Position numbers and translations under genes: made by a program. Below, in pieces: positions 26,914-35,758 of a stretch of DNA of 64,000 nt. This DNA comes from Peloplasma aerotolerans (GTDB taxonomy: Bacteria > Bacillota_I > Bacilli_A > Acholeplasmatales > Acholeplasmataceae). The stretch is from NCBI RefSeq assembly GCF_030012175.1, contig NZ_JASCXW010000007.1:1-64000 (forward strand). The letters run 5' to 3'. The notes beneath the pieces were generated by a model. The model saw only the letters and a list, made by a program, of their open reading frames with translations, ran no database searches and was not told where the DNA came from. Each line of letters starts with the position of its first letter. Position 1 is the first letter of the stretch.

Positions 26914-27304
26914 TTGGCTTTTCATCCAATACAAATGCGTATGGAAGTAAACCATCTGTTGTTGTTTCCATAGTTTCACCTTTTGTATTTGCAAGGATTA
27001 TTTTCGCATCTCTAGGCAACAACTCATGCATAACTTGTCTGCATGCACCACATGGTGATACAGGTCCATTATCATTTGCTACAATTGTTATGGACACGAT
27101 ATCTTCTTTTTTAAATCCTTGGCTATATAATGAGAATAATGCGCTTCTTTCAGCACAATTAGATAATCCAAATGATGCATTTTCTATATTTGCTCCGTGT
27201 ATGTAGGTGCCATCTTTTAATAAGATAGCTGCGCCAACTTTAAAATTCGAATATGGTGTATATGCACGTTCTCTTGCAATCATTGCTTGTTCTAAATTTT
27301 TCAT
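26906..27304 (-). CDS. cdd: Cytidine deaminase
   Basis: Converts cytidine and deoxycytidine to uridine forms in pyrimidine salvage. Zinc ligands and the catalytic Glu are in NCAERSALF and PCGACRQVM. At 132 aa it is the small homotetrameric type. AAAGGAG precedes the ATG. Location between ybeY and era is conserved in Firmicutes. Confidence 0.95.
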   Translation of the reverse strand: MKNLEQAMIARERAYTPYSNFKVGAAILLKDGTYIHGANIENASFGLSNCAERSALFSLYSQGFKKEDIVSITIVANDNGPVSPCGACRQVMHELLPRDAKIILANTKGETMETTTDGLLPYAFVLDEKPNE

Positions 27305-27305
27305 G

Positions 27306-27722
27306 TTAGCTCCTTTCCAATTTTGCTTTTTTCAATATTTTCTCTTGCTCTTGTTTCATGATTTCTTCTTCAGCTTTCGTGTAGTGATCATACCCTTTTA
27401 AATGTAGATACCCATGTACAGCTAGAAATCCGATTTCTCTTTCCAATGAATGTTCAAATTCTTTTGCTTGAATTCTTGCTTGTTCTAAAGATATAAAAAC
27501 ATCTCCTAATGATTTATCATCTTCATCATCATTTATAAAACTTAATACATCCGTAGGACGATCGATATTACGAAATTTTTTATTTAATTCTTGAATTTCA
27601 TTTTGTGTAACAAATATAACTTGTAAGTTGTTTTTTTCTCTAATTGGTTTGAATATTCTTTTTAATAAACTTTCAACTTCAATAATATCTTCTTGAGTTT
27701 GATTATGTAGATTAATTCTCAT
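27306..27722 (-). CDS. ybeY: Endoribonuclease YbeY
   Basis: Zinc-dependent RNase for 16S rRNA 3'-end maturation and ribosome quality control. The metal motif is HGYLHLKGYDH near the C-terminus (His, His, His). Starting at ATG 27722 gives 138 aa, with AGAGGT at good distance; upstream in-frame starts lack spacing. It overlaps phoH by 11 bp and is adjacent to it as in most bacteria. Confidence 0.93.
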   Translation of the reverse strand: MRINLHNQTQEDIIEVESLLKRIFKPIREKNNLQVIFVTQNEIQELNKKFRNIDRPTDVLSFINDDEDDKSLGDVFISLEQARIQAKEFEHSLEREIGFLAVHGYLHLKGYDHYTKAEEEIMKQEQEKILKKAKLERS

Positions 27723-28668
27723 TTGTTTCATACCTCTCAAGAATACGTTGTACTAAAGGATGTCTAACAACATCAATTTTATCAAATTGAATGATTTGAA
27801 TATCATCCATGCCTGATAAGATCTTTAAAACTTGATTCAATCCTGAAGCGCTAGATCCTTTTGGTAAATCAGTTTGTGATGGGTCTCCAGTGATGACCAT
27901 TTTCGATGCGAATCCTAGACGAGTTAAAAACATCTTCATTTGAACTTTTGTTGTATTTTGTGCTTCATCTAAAATAACAAAAGCATTTTCTAAAGTTCTA
28001 CCTCTCATATACGCTAGTGGGGCAATCTCAATAACACCTTTTTCAAGAAGGCTCATGGTTGTTTGCATACCAAGCATTTCATATAGTGCATCATAAAGTG
28101 GTACTAAGTATGGATCAACTTTTTCTTTCAAATCACCTGGAAGAAATCCTAGATTTTCTCCTGCTTCTACAACAGGTCTTGTTAAGATTAATTTTTTAAC
28201 TTTATTATTTTTTAGATCGGCAACAGCCTGTGCAACAGCCAAATATGTTTTACCTGTTCCCGCAGGACCCACACCTAAAACTAAATCGTAATTCGAAATA
28301 GCATCCACATATGTTCTTTGATTAAATGTTTTCGGATATATTGATCTACCATGATCATTAACTAATATCTTTTTACGATTACGATATAAATCAAAAACAT
28401 TCTCAAGTTCATTTTTTTCACCTAGTTTAATAATGTACATAACATCTCTTTCAGTTAATTGAACTTGATGTTCAGCCAATTCTATTAATACAGCAAAAAT
28501 AGCTTCCAACAACGGTATCATCTCTTTTTTCGCATCCGTAATAATCTCGGAGCCCATCAGAGAAACATTAATACCTAAATATTGTTTGAAAACCAATAGA
28601 TTACGATCTTGTATGCCTACTAATCTTGCGATTGCTTCAGCATGATGAATTTGTTGATTTAATTTCAT
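27712..28668 (-). CDS. phoH: PhoH-family ATPase
   Basis: Cytoplasmic P-loop NTPase related to the helicase superfamily 1 core, linked to ribosome and RNA metabolism with YbeY. Walker A GPAGTGKTYLAV (about 137-148) and Walker B VILDEAQNTT are clear. 318 aa is normal. AAGGAG lies 8 nt before the ATG. It is the first gene of a nine-gene run ending at trmK. Confidence 0.94.
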   Translation of the reverse strand: MKLNQQIHHAEAIARLVGIQDRNLLVFKQYLGINVSLMGSEIITDAKKEMIPLLEAIFAVLIELAEHQVQLTERDVMYIIKLGEKNELENVFDLYRNRKKILVNDHGRSIYPKTFNQRTYVDAISNYDLVLGVGPAGTGKTYLAVAQAVADLKNNKVKKLILTRPVVEAGENLGFLPGDLKEKVDPYLVPLYDALYEMLGMQTTMSLLEKGVIEIAPLAYMRGRTLENAFVILDEAQNTTKVQMKMFLTRLGFASKMVITGDPSQTDLPKGSSASGLNQVLKILSGMDDIQIIQFDKIDVVRHPLVQRILERYETNEN

Positions 28669-28693
28669 TAAATCCGCTCCTTACCGTGATATT

Positions 28694-28702
28694 ATTATAC
28701 CA
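28694..28702 (-). promoter_or_regulatory. Promoter of the phoH-trmK operon
   Basis: Extended -10 TGGTATAAT about 26 bp before phoH; the -35 region is a T-rich tract. No other strong promoter was seen between here and 20332. Confidence 0.6.
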
Positions 28703-28757
28703 CAGCCAAAAAAATAAAAAAGCACAACAGTACTTTTTTTTAATGATTCATATAAAA

Positions 28758-28775
28758 ACGCACCAAAAGGTGCGT
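28758..28775 (-). terminator. Terminator of rpsU
   Basis: Perfect 7-bp arms (ACGCACC and GGTGCGT) around a four-base loop, followed by TTTTA on the minus strand. A second, weaker hairpin with A/T-rich arms follows at about 28720-28741. Confidence 0.85.
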
Positions 28776-28788
28776 ATTTAGTTATACG

Positions 28789-28962
28789 TTATTTTTTCTT
28801 ATTGCGTGCTGCGCGCTGTGCATCTTTACGTGCAACACTAGGTTTCACATAAAATTCACGTTTGCGTGCTTCTTGGAGGTTTCCTGACTTAGAAACATCA
28901 CGTTTAAAGCGACGTAAAGCATCTTCAATTGATTCTTTCTCGCGAACGACTGTTTTAGGCAT
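28789..28962 (-). CDS. rpsU: 30S ribosomal protein S21
   Basis: 57-aa basic ribosomal protein that begins [20 protein letters not shown], the standard S21 N-terminus, and ends in a Lys/Arg-rich tail. ATG at 28962 is chosen, with AGGAGG 7 nt upstream; the longer frame begins upstream of that site. It has its own consensus promoter and terminator. Confidence 0.95.
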   Translation of the reverse strand: MPKTVVREKESIEDALRRFKRDVSKSGNLQEARKREFYVKPSVARKDAQRAARNKKK

Positions 28963-29003
28963 TGTCTGCCCTCCTCTCACGCTTAGATTGATTAGCCTTA
29001 TTC

Positions 29004-29032
29004 ATTATATATGATTTTATTTGATTTGTCAA
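29004..29032 (-). promoter_or_regulatory. rpsU promoter
   Basis: TTGACA (29027-29032), 17-bp spacer, TATAAT (29004-29009): a full consensus sigma-A promoter just beyond the rsmE stop. Confidence 0.85.
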
Positions 29033-29038
29033 AAATAT

Positions 29039-29734
29039 TTATGAATTTTTAACTGATAGGTAACTCAGTACATATAGGCTTGCGATTTCTGTTGGTAAAA
29101 TATATTGCCCTAAAGAAACAGGGACAACTTTTTGTGATAGTAATAATTGTCTTTCTTGATCAGAAATACCACCTTCTGGACCAATTATTACTGCAATTTT
29201 TAGGTTTGAAATATCTATATTAAACGCATCTTTCAACGATGTTGTTTTCTGATTTTCATCTGCGAGCAAAACAAAATCATAGACTGATAAATCGAGATCT
29301 TTCAATGATTGAATCATTAAAATATCTGGCACATCAAATCGATGTGCTAGCTCTGAAGCTTCTTTTGCTATAAGTTTTAGCCTTGATAACTTTTTATCAC
29401 TATTTTCAAGTTTTGCGATACTTCGATTCATTGGTGTAAAAATAATGCTAGATACACCATAGACAGTAGCATATTTAACAACAGTTTCTGTTTTCGGATG
29501 TTTTGGTAACCCTTGGATCAGAGTTATATCAACGGTTACTGGATTTGTTAATTTCTTAATAATTTTATAACGTACTTCTTGTTGATTGATGTCTAAAGAT
29601 ACTGAAAAACAAGACCTTTGATGACAAACAATAACCTCATCACCTGTTTTCATTCTCATCACTTTTGTGATGTGGTGTGCATCTTGACCAGTAATCGTAT
29701 CATTTAATTCATTTACAAAATAACGTTGTGGCAT
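29039..29734 (-). CDS. rsmE: 16S rRNA (uracil(1498)-N3)-methyltransferase
   Basis: SPOUT-class methyltransferase modifying U1498 of 16S rRNA. An N-terminal PUA-like domain (about 1-70) precedes the trefoil knot, with IGPEGGISDQE and the C-terminal SLGQYILPTEIASLYVLSYL. 231 aa is slightly short. AAGGTGATTG precedes the ATG. It starts about 20 nt after the secG terminator and is 77 bp ahead of rpsU. Confidence 0.93.
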   Translation of the reverse strand: MPQRYFVNELNDTITGQDAHHITKVMRMKTGDEVIVCHQRSCFSVSLDINQQEVRYKIIKKLTNPVTVDITLIQGLPKHPKTETVVKYATVYGVSSIIFTPMNRSIAKLENSDKKLSRLKLIAKEASELAHRFDVPDILMIQSLKDLDLSVYDFVLLADENQKTTSLKDAFNIDISNLKIAVIIGPEGGISDQERQLLLSQKVVPVSLGQYILPTEIASLYVLSYLSVKNS

Positions 29735-29754
29735 TCAATCACCTTTTTGATGAA

Positions 29755-29780
29755 AAAAGTGCTTCCTAAGAAACACTTTT
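29755..29780 (-). terminator. Terminator between secG and rsmE
   Basis: Minus-strand hairpin, arms AAAAGTGTTTC and GAAGCACTTTT (one wobble), loop TTAG, then TTC. It ends secG transcripts, and only leakage or an unseen promoter would express rsmE. Confidence 0.75.
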
Positions 29781-29810
29781 AGCTAATTTTTTGTGTGATA
29801 TTTTGAATTC

Positions 29811-30035
29811 TTAGTGTAGGTTGTTTGATAATACAACAAACACAAATAATAAAACAGCAAGTACAGCAGAAGCTCTAACTAAAAATAATTCTAATCCTCT
29901 AGTCTTTCTGTTCTTAAATAATTCAGATTTTTCACCACTAAAAGCATCTTTAATATTGTCTTGTGAGTGTTGTAACAACACGGTAATAACAAGTAAGATT
30001 GCTACGATAATTGCTAAATAGTCTACCCAGATCAT
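29811..30035 (-). CDS. secG: Preprotein translocase subunit SecG
   Basis: Small accessory subunit of the SecYEG channel. 74 aa with two membrane spans (about 4-22 and 53-70) and the family's middle motif around SQDNIKDAFSG. ATG at 30035 is chosen, with AGGAGG 6 nt upstream. It has its own promoter and terminator. Confidence 0.9.
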   Translation of the reverse strand: MIWVDYLAIIVAILLVITVLLQHSQDNIKDAFSGEKSELFKNRKTRGLELFLVRASAVLAVLLFVFVVLSNNLH

Positions 30036-30059
30036 ATATTTCCTCCTAAAACTCAATTA

Positions 30060-30088
30060 ATGATATCAAATTTTCATTTTTTTGTCAA
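30060..30088 (-). promoter_or_regulatory. secG promoter
   Basis: TTGACA (30083-30088), 17-bp spacer, TATCAT (30060-30065) preceded by TGA (extended -10). Confidence 0.75.
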
Positions 30089-30111
30089 TTATATATTCAT
30101 ATAAACGATGA

Positions 30112-30777
30112 TTATACATTTTTCTCAATTTTCACAATCTTTCCATCTTCTAAATACAAAATTCGATTTGCAATATCTTTTGCATCCTCATAGTCGTGAG
30201 TTGCAAAAATACATGACATGTTTTGTTGATTCATAATACGTTTTAAATCTTGCCTAATCTGCTTTCTTAAATCCTTATCTAAGTTACTAAATGGCTCATC
30301 TAAAAGGAGCATTTTAGGATTTGGAGCAAGTGCTCTTGCCAAAGCAACTCTTTGTTGCTGACCTCCAGATAGTTCATGAGGATACTTTGTATACTTCTCA
30401 TTTAAACTAATTAATTTAAGCATTTCTAATGCTATTTTTTCTTTTTCTTCTTTTGATTTTTTCATTAAACCATATTGAATATTTTGTATTATATTTAAAT
30501 GTGGAAAAAGCGCATAATCTTGAAAAACCATGCCTATTTTTCTTTTATTAGGTTCGACAAAATGACGGTTAGAAACTAAGATTTCCCCATCGATTGTGAT
30601 TTCTCCATTTTTAGGTATTTCAAGACCTGATAGTACTCTTAATAATGTACTTTTACCAGATCCGCTTTTACCTAATATAGCAACAATTTCTCCTTGTTCT
30701 ATGCCTGTTGAGCAACTACATAAAACCAAATTGTTTTTATCATATTCAAAATCAATTTTATTGATATCAATATACAT
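30112..30777 (-). CDS. Iron(III)-type ABC importer ATPase
   Basis: 221-aa ATPase with Walker A GKSGSGKST, Q-loop VFQDYALFPH, signature LSGGQQQR, Walker B LLLDEPFSNLD and switch His in ATHDYEDA. It lacks the C-terminal regulatory extension of larger FbpC proteins. It overlaps the permease end by 11 bp, and the permease and binding protein upstream complete the importer. Specificity for ferric iron is inferred from the binding protein. Confidence 0.88.
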   Translation of the reverse strand: MYIDINKIDFEYDKNNLVLCSCSTGIEQGEIVAILGKSGSGKSTLLRVLSGLEIPKNGEITIDGEILVSNRHFVEPNKRKIGMVFQDYALFPHLNIIQNIQYGLMKKSKEEKEKIALEMLKLISLNEKYTKYPHELSGGQQQRVALARALAPNPKMLLLDEPFSNLDKDLRKQIRQDLKRIMNQQNMSCIFATHDYEDAKDIANRILYLEDGKIVKIEKNV

Positions 30778-32413
30778 TATTGAACAATCCCTTCTTATAG
30801 TGTGTCAAGATATAAATTAACACACCAGCTATTGTGATTAGTATTAACGATGCCAAACTTGACTCTTGAATCATTTCATCTTTTGCATAAATATAAACCA
30901 TTGTGGATAAAGAGTCATAGTTAGCAGGCCTTAATATTAAAGTTAATGGTAATTCTTTAATGATATCTACAAATGCTAATATAAATGCTCCAATTAAGCC
31001 GGGTAATATTAAAGGTATATCAACGCGTATTAAGGCATCTAGTCTACTTGATCCTAGCATATATGCAGATTCAGTAAATTTCGTTCCTATTTTTTCGTAT
31101 TGACTGTCGATGCTATTAAATCCTATGGATAAGAACCTTAAAACATAGGCAAAAATGAGGGTAAATAAACTCAATGTGATTACAAGTGTAGGTCCATTTG
31201 GAATCAGTATTGAGTAAATTGGAGCTAATAATCTATCAATGTCTACGAAAAATACGTGAACTGCTACTGCGATGACCGCGCCAGGTATAGCATAACCTAA
31301 ATTTGCTAACTTGACCCATGATTTGCTTATTTTACTTCTTGCTCTCATTCGGCTGAAATTCACCATAAATAATGCGATAACGACAATAAATATAGCGGTT
31401 ATAACTGAATTAACAACAGTATTCATGGTTGCTATTAACAATCTCATGTTGAATACATTTTGGAAAGTTAAGAATAAATACCAAATTAATTGTAAAAATG
31501 GAATGATAAATCCAATGGCTAAGACGAACCATAAAAATGAAGTTACTCCAACATGTTTCCAACCATGGATTTTACGTCTATTAATTAATTTTGTTTTAAC
31601 GTGCATGCTATATTGTCTTTTTCCTCTTAAAATGCGTTCTATTAAAATAACACCAAAGACAAGAATCATTAGGTATGCTGACAATCTAATCGCACTATTA
31701 ATATCACCTAAAGAAAACCATGCATTAAAGATTGCAAAACTAAAAACTCGAACATTAAAGTATTGAACAACACCATAATCATTTAATGTTTCTAAAATAA
31801 CTAATAATGATCCTGCTACGAGTGCTGGTCTAACGAGTGGGATTGTTACAGAAATCAACCTTTTCCATTTGTTCGCACCAAGTAAAGTTGCACTTTCAAT
31901 GTATGAAGAACTTTGCCTTGATAATGCGCTTAACGTCAATATATAAATGTAAGGATATAGAGTAAATGCAAATATTAATGCGGCACCAGTCATATTCATG
32001 ATATTAATTTGTCCTGGTATGCCTATTGTTCGCATTAGTCTTGAGAATGTCCCAGTATAGCTGACCATATCTGCATAAACATATGCTGCAATATAGGAGG
32101 GTATAGCTAATGGTATGACAAGCATCCAACTTAAAAATTTGCGTCCTTTGAAATCATATCTAGCAACAAAATAAGCTGCTGTGAATCCTATGATTAATGA
32201 TATGATTGAAACAATTATAATCAAAACTATTGAATTTATTATATATTCCTTTAATAAGTGTGTTTTTATATGTTCCCAAGTAGAAGTACTTGGACCAAAA
32301 AACTCAAAAAGAATATTGACAATAGGCAATAATATTAAAACGCCAATGACAATACTCATAATGGTAAAAATATTAAAATGGCGTTTTATCTTAGTGCTTA
32401 TGATAAAATACAC
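30767..32413 (-). CDS. Iron(III)-type ABC importer permease (fused dimer)
   Basis: 548 aa with about twelve membrane spans in two halves, as in FbpB/FutB permeases. Each half has the coupling motif region (ESATLLGANKWKRLISVTIP in the first; ESAYMLGSSRLDALIRVDIP in the second). The start is uncertain: GTG at 32413 is very close to AAAGGA, and an ATG at 32359 is possible. It follows the lipoprotein gene by 16 bp. Confidence 0.9.
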   Translation of the reverse strand: MYFIISTKIKRHFNIFTIMSIVIGVLILLPIVNILFEFFGPSTSTWEHIKTHLLKEYIINSIVLIIIVSIISLIIGFTAAYFVARYDFKGRKFLSWMLVIPLAIPSYIAAYVYADMVSYTGTFSRLMRTIGIPGQINIMNMTGAALIFAFTLYPYIYILTLSALSRQSSSYIESATLLGANKWKRLISVTIPLVRPALVAGSLLVILETLNDYGVVQYFNVRVFSFAIFNAWFSLGDINSAIRLSAYLMILVFGVILIERILRGKRQYSMHVKTKLINRRKIHGWKHVGVTSFLWFVLAIGFIIPFLQLIWYLFLTFQNVFNMRLLIATMNTVVNSVITAIFIVVIALFMVNFSRMRARSKISKSWVKLANLGYAIPGAVIAVAVHVFFVDIDRLLAPIYSILIPNGPTLVITLSLFTLIFAYVLRFLSIGFNSIDSQYEKIGTKFTESAYMLGSSRLDALIRVDIPLILPGLIGAFILAFVDIIKELPLTLILRPANYDSLSTMVYIYAKDEMIQESSLASLILITIAGVLIYILTHYKKGLFNNVY

Positions 32414-32429
32414 ATCCTTTAAATTCTAG

Positions 32430-33464
32430 TTACTTCCAACCTTCTTCATTCATGATTATGGTTGCTTGTACACTATGTTCACCAAGTTTACTAAGTGGTA
32501 TATCTTGAGCTATGAAACTTCCCCAAGACTTCAATAAGTCATGTGGTTCAATAGCAGGATTAATTGGATACTCATAATTTGCATCTGCGTATGACCTTTG
32601 TGCTTCTTCACTTGTTAAAAATTCTATTAATTGAATTGCTTCATCAACATTTTTTGAGTGTGTTGCAACACCTGCGCCACTAACGTTAATGTGTGTTCCT
32701 GTCGTTTCTTGATTAGGGAAAAAGATTCTTACAGTTTCGCCTACTTCAACTTCATATGGATCACTTGAGTTTAACATTCTTCCAATATAATATGTATTCA
32801 TAATAGCTAAATCAGCTACACCAGCAACAACATCTTTCGCTTGGTCTCTATCATTGCCTTGAGGATCTCTTGCGAAATTTTGAACTAAACCAGATGCCCA
32901 AGTTCTTGCTTGTTGTTCACCTAAAATTTCTATCATTGCTGCCATTAAACTTTGGTTATAGATGTTTGTAGATGTTCTAGTGATGATACGTCCTGCCCAT
33001 TTTGAATCTGTTAAATCTTCATAAGTTGATAGTTCACTTACATCCACGCGGTCTGGATGGTATACGAAAACTCTTGCTCTCATTGTCAACCCATACCAAT
33101 AATCATCTACATCTTTATATTTGTTAGGTACATGTTCATCTAACAAATCTGATGTTACTGGTTGAAGCAAATTCATTTCTTTGGCACGATGTAAACGCCC
33201 TGCATCAGCAATAATTAAGACATCTGCAGGTGAATCTTCACCTTCATTATCCATACGAGTAATGAGTTGATCAGCGCCATCTCTAATTAGATTTACTTTA
33301 ATACCTGTTATTTCTGTAAATCTATCATATAACAATTGGTCTGTGTCGTAATGTCTTTCTGTATAAACAGTAATAACTTTATCTCCACCAGCGTTACCAA
33401 ACTGGCAAGCGGTTAATATAGTGGTCACAAAAAACATAACAAGCGTTAATATCATTTTCTTCAT
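32430..33464 (-). CDS. Iron(III)-type ABC importer substrate-binding lipoprotein
   Basis: 344 aa with a lipobox ending LTAC (Cys20), so anchored to the outer face of the membrane. The mature start ITVYTERHYDTDQLLYDRF is characteristic of FutA/FbpA ferric-binding proteins, and the double Tyr in NTYYIGRM is a likely metal-ligand site. It is first in a three-gene importer operon. Thiamine or phosphonate binding proteins of the same fold are less likely. Confidence 0.9.
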   Translation of the reverse strand: MKKMILTLVMFFVTTILTACQFGNAGGDKVITVYTERHYDTDQLLYDRFTEITGIKVNLIRDGADQLITRMDNEGEDSPADVLIIADAGRLHRAKEMNLLQPVTSDLLDEHVPNKYKDVDDYWYGLTMRARVFVYHPDRVDVSELSTYEDLTDSKWAGRIITRTSTNIYNQSLMAAMIEILGEQQARTWASGLVQNFARDPQGNDRDQAKDVVAGVADLAIMNTYYIGRMLNSSDPYEVEVGETVRIFFPNQETTGTHINVSGAGVATHSKNVDEAIQLIEFLTSEEAQRSYADANYEYPINPAIEPHDLLKSWGSFIAQDIPLSKLGEHSVQATIIMNEEGWK

Positions 33465-33503
33465 TTTGTTTTCTCCTAAAATCTTCGATGATTAACATGA
33501 TTC

Positions 33504-33532
33504 ATTTTAAGTTTTATAACTGTTAAAGTCAA
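33504..33532 (-). promoter_or_regulatory. Promoter of the iron importer operon
   Basis: TTGACT (33527-33532), 17-bp spacer, TAAAAT (33504-33509). I saw no convincing Fur or DtxR palindrome overlapping it. Confidence 0.6.
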
Positions 33533-33585
33533 AGAATATGATTAAGATTATAAACAGTCGTGTGTTTTATAATAAATAAGAAAAA

Positions 33586-33607
33586 AACAGCTGATTTGTC
33601 AACTGTT
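33586..33607 (-). terminator. Terminator overlapping the cysE end
   Basis: Arms AACAGTTGA and TCAGCTGTT (one wobble), loop CAAA, then a run of T on the minus strand. It begins inside the last codons of cysE. Confidence 0.75.
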
Positions 33608-34108
33608 TCTATGCGCGGGAATTCCCTTTAATTTGCTAAAAGGTGGTGCATCTTTGACAACAACTGCATTGGCAGCAATAATGCTGTTATCACCAATTTT
33701 TATCGGTCCAATAATGGTGGCATTTGCATATACAATAACATTATTTCCAAGTTTTGGATGACGATCTACTTTATCAAAAGTGTTCGCACCTAATGTGACA
33801 CCATGATATAAAACACAATGATCACCAACAACAGCAGTTTCACCGATAACAACACCCATACCATGGTCAATAAAAACCCCATGACCGATTTTTGCTGCTG
33901 GATGAATATCAATACCTGTTTTCTTCCTTGTTTTGTATGAAATCCATCTTGCTAAGTTTTTAAATCCTTTATTGTATAGTTTATGCGCAAATCTGTGTCT
34001 TCTCAATGCTATAACACCAGGATATGCTAGAAATATCATTAGGCAACATGGTGCAGCAGGGTCAAACTTTTTCGCAGCTCTTACATCTTCTTGCGTGCAT
34101 TTAAACAT
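33599..34108 (-). CDS. cysE: Serine O-acetyltransferase
   Basis: Makes O-acetylserine from serine and acetyl-CoA, the first step of cysteine synthesis. 169 aa is the short form found in Gram-positives. The N-terminus [19 protein letters not shown] matches it, followed by left-handed beta-helix hexapeptides with [17 protein letters not shown] and GVTLG. ATG at 34108 is chosen over GTG 34144, because the latter extends into cysK without a ribosome site. It overlaps the cysK end by 8 bp. Confidence 0.93.
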   Translation of the reverse strand: MFKCTQEDVRAAKKFDPAAPCCLMIFLAYPGVIALRRHRFAHKLYNKGFKNLARWISYKTRKKTGIDIHPAAKIGHGVFIDHGMGVVIGETAVVGDHCVLYHGVTLGANTFDKVDRHPKLGNNVIVYANATIIGPIKIGDNSIIAANAVVVKDAPPFSKLKGIPAHRNS

Positions 34109-35036
34109 CGTATTCGTATAATGTTGTAGATAAATATCTTTCACCTGTATCAGGTAAAACTACAACAATCCTCTTCCCTTTATTTTCTTTTCGTTTCGCT
34201 ATAATTGAGGCTGCATATAATGCTGCTCCTGATGATACGCCCATAAAGACACCTTCTGTTTTCGCGAGTGTTCTTGTTGTTTCGATTGCTTGATTATTTG
34301 TAACTTGAATGATTTCATCGATGATTTCAAGATTTAATATAGGTGGTACAAACCCTGCACCAATACCTTGAATTTTATGTGGACCAGGCTCGCCTCCTGA
34401 CAAAACTGGTGAATCAGATGGTTCAACTGCAATAATCTGTATATTTTTTAATTCTTTTTTGAGTACTTCTCCAACACCAGTGATTGTACCCCCAGTACCA
34501 ACTCCTGCGATGAATATATCGATTTGTCGATTTGTATCATTGAGTATTTCAATTGCTGTTGTTTTTCTGTGTATTTCTGGATTTGCTAAATTTTCAAATT
34601 GCATAGGGATAATATATTTATCACCTTGTGATTTGATTTCATTTGCTTTTGCAATGGCACCTTTCATACCTTTGGTTCCATCAGTTAAAATAACCTCAGC
34701 CCCAAGACCACGAACGATTTGAACACGTTCTTTTGTGACTGTGTCAGGCATTGTAAGAATCAATTTATAATTTTTCGCAGCACAAATAAATGCTAATCCA
34801 ATGCCTGTGTTTCCACTGGTTGGTTCGACAAATACTGTATTTTCATCAACAATCCCTAGATTTTCTATAGATTCAATTAATGCTAATGCCAAACGATCTT
34901 TGACACTGCTTAATGGATTGAAGTTTTCTAATTTTGCAACGATTTCTGCTTGACTATCAATTAATTTTTCATATCGATTAAGTCTCAGTAATGGTGTATT
35001 TCCAATGAGTTCTGTATAATTGTTTGCTATTTTCAT
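34101..35036 (-). CDS. cysK: Cysteine synthase (O-acetylserine sulfhydrylase)
   Basis: PLP enzyme that forms cysteine from O-acetylserine and sulfide. The PLP Lys is in SSVKDRLA (near residue 46), the substrate loop is [11 protein letters not shown], and the phosphate-binding loop is [13 protein letters not shown]. 311 aa is normal. GGAGAGATATAT precedes the ATG. It forms a two-gene cysteine operon with cysE; CysE and CysK often form a complex. A TATAAT lies at 35060-35065. Confidence 0.95.
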   Translation of the reverse strand: MKIANNYTELIGNTPLLRLNRYEKLIDSQAEIVAKLENFNPLSSVKDRLALALIESIENLGIVDENTVFVEPTSGNTGIGLAFICAAKNYKLILTMPDTVTKERVQIVRGLGAEVILTDGTKGMKGAIAKANEIKSQGDKYIIPMQFENLANPEIHRKTTAIEILNDTNRQIDIFIAGVGTGGTITGVGEVLKKELKNIQIIAVEPSDSPVLSGGEPGPHKIQGIGAGFVPPILNLEIIDEIIQVTNNQAIETTRTLAKTEGVFMGVSSGAALYAASIIAKRKENKGKRIVVVLPDTGERYLSTTLYEYDV

Positions 35037-35114
35037 ATATATCTCTCCTTACCTTTCTTATTATACTTTTTTTTAATAAGTAATGCTTGTAATACGATTA
35101 AGATAACGCATACA

Positions 35115-35123
35115 TGATATAAT
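35115..35123 (+). promoter_or_regulatory. Promoter of MBL hydrolase
   Basis: Extended -10 TGATATAAT, 16 bp before the start codon; no clear -35. Confidence 0.55.
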
Positions 35124-35139
35124 ATGAAAGGTGATAGAT

Positions 35140-35739
35140 ATGAAAATAGAAAAAATAACATTGGGGAATTTAAGAAGTAACTGCTATATCCTTTCAGAAA
35201 ACAAGAATGCTTTAATTGTTGATCCTGGTTATGAAAGCCAAGATGTTATCAATTATGTTAATTCAAATGATTTAAATGTTGAGGCGATTTATATAACTCA
35301 TTGTCATTTTGATCATATCGGTGGTGTTAAGCAGTTAAAGGAATTATATAATCCGAAAGTTTATGCACCAAGAAAAGATAGTATGTGGATTGATAATCCT
35401 TCATATAATCAATTGGGTTATATAACACCTGTTGATCAATGGGTCAACGAGGGTGACGAAATTCAGTTTTCAAGTAAAACTTTTATTGTTTATGAAACTC
35501 CAGGTCACTCACCTGGTAGTACTGTTTTATATAATGATCGTGTTTTGTTTTCTGGTGATACACTCTTTTTTCAAAGTATCGGTAGAACAGATATTCCATT
35601 ATCAGACTCTAAAATCATTTATCAAAGTGTTAAAAAAATATATGATTTATTTGATGATGATGTTATCGTCTATCCAGGACATGGAAAGCCTACTTCAATC
35701 TTTCATGAAAAAAATAATAATCCTTTTGTTAGAAAGTAA
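35140..35739 (+). CDS. Metallo-beta-lactamase-fold hydrolase (glyoxalase II-like)
   Basis: 199-aa cytoplasmic metallohydrolase. The metal motifs are THCHFDHIGG, ETPGHSPGS, FSGDTLF and VYPGHGKPT, as in the short YqgX/YcbL-type glyoxalase II-like enzymes. The true thioester substrate is not known. ATG at 35140 is chosen, since AAAGGTG ends about 6 nt upstream. It is monocistronic with its own promoter and terminator. Confidence 0.9.
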   Translation: MKIEKITLGNLRSNCYILSENKNALIVDPGYESQDVINYVNSNDLNVEAIYITHCHFDHIGGVKQLKELYNPKVYAPRKDSMWIDNPSYNQLGYITPVDQWVNEGDEIQFSSKTFIVYETPGHSPGSTVLYNDRVLFSGDTLFFQSIGRTDIPLSDSKIIYQSVKKIYDLFDDDVIVYPGHGKPTSIFHEKNNNPFVRK

Positions 35740-35758
35740 AAACCGCAAATGCGGTTTT
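35739..35758 (+). terminator. Bidirectional terminator
   Basis: Perfect 9-bp arms AAAACCGCA and TGCGGTTTT, a two-base loop and a long T run on the plus strand. It reaches into the last bases of the converging methyltransferase gene and probably serves both. Confidence 0.85.

Noticed and set aside
31311-31766. 151-codon open frame on the plus strand
   Set aside because: It lies antisense within the iron permease gene, has no ribosome site and shows no recognisable domain.
33504-33560. Fur-box-like A/T-rich sequence before the iron importer
   Set aside because: Only partial dyads of the GATAAT type were seen, at chance level for this base composition.
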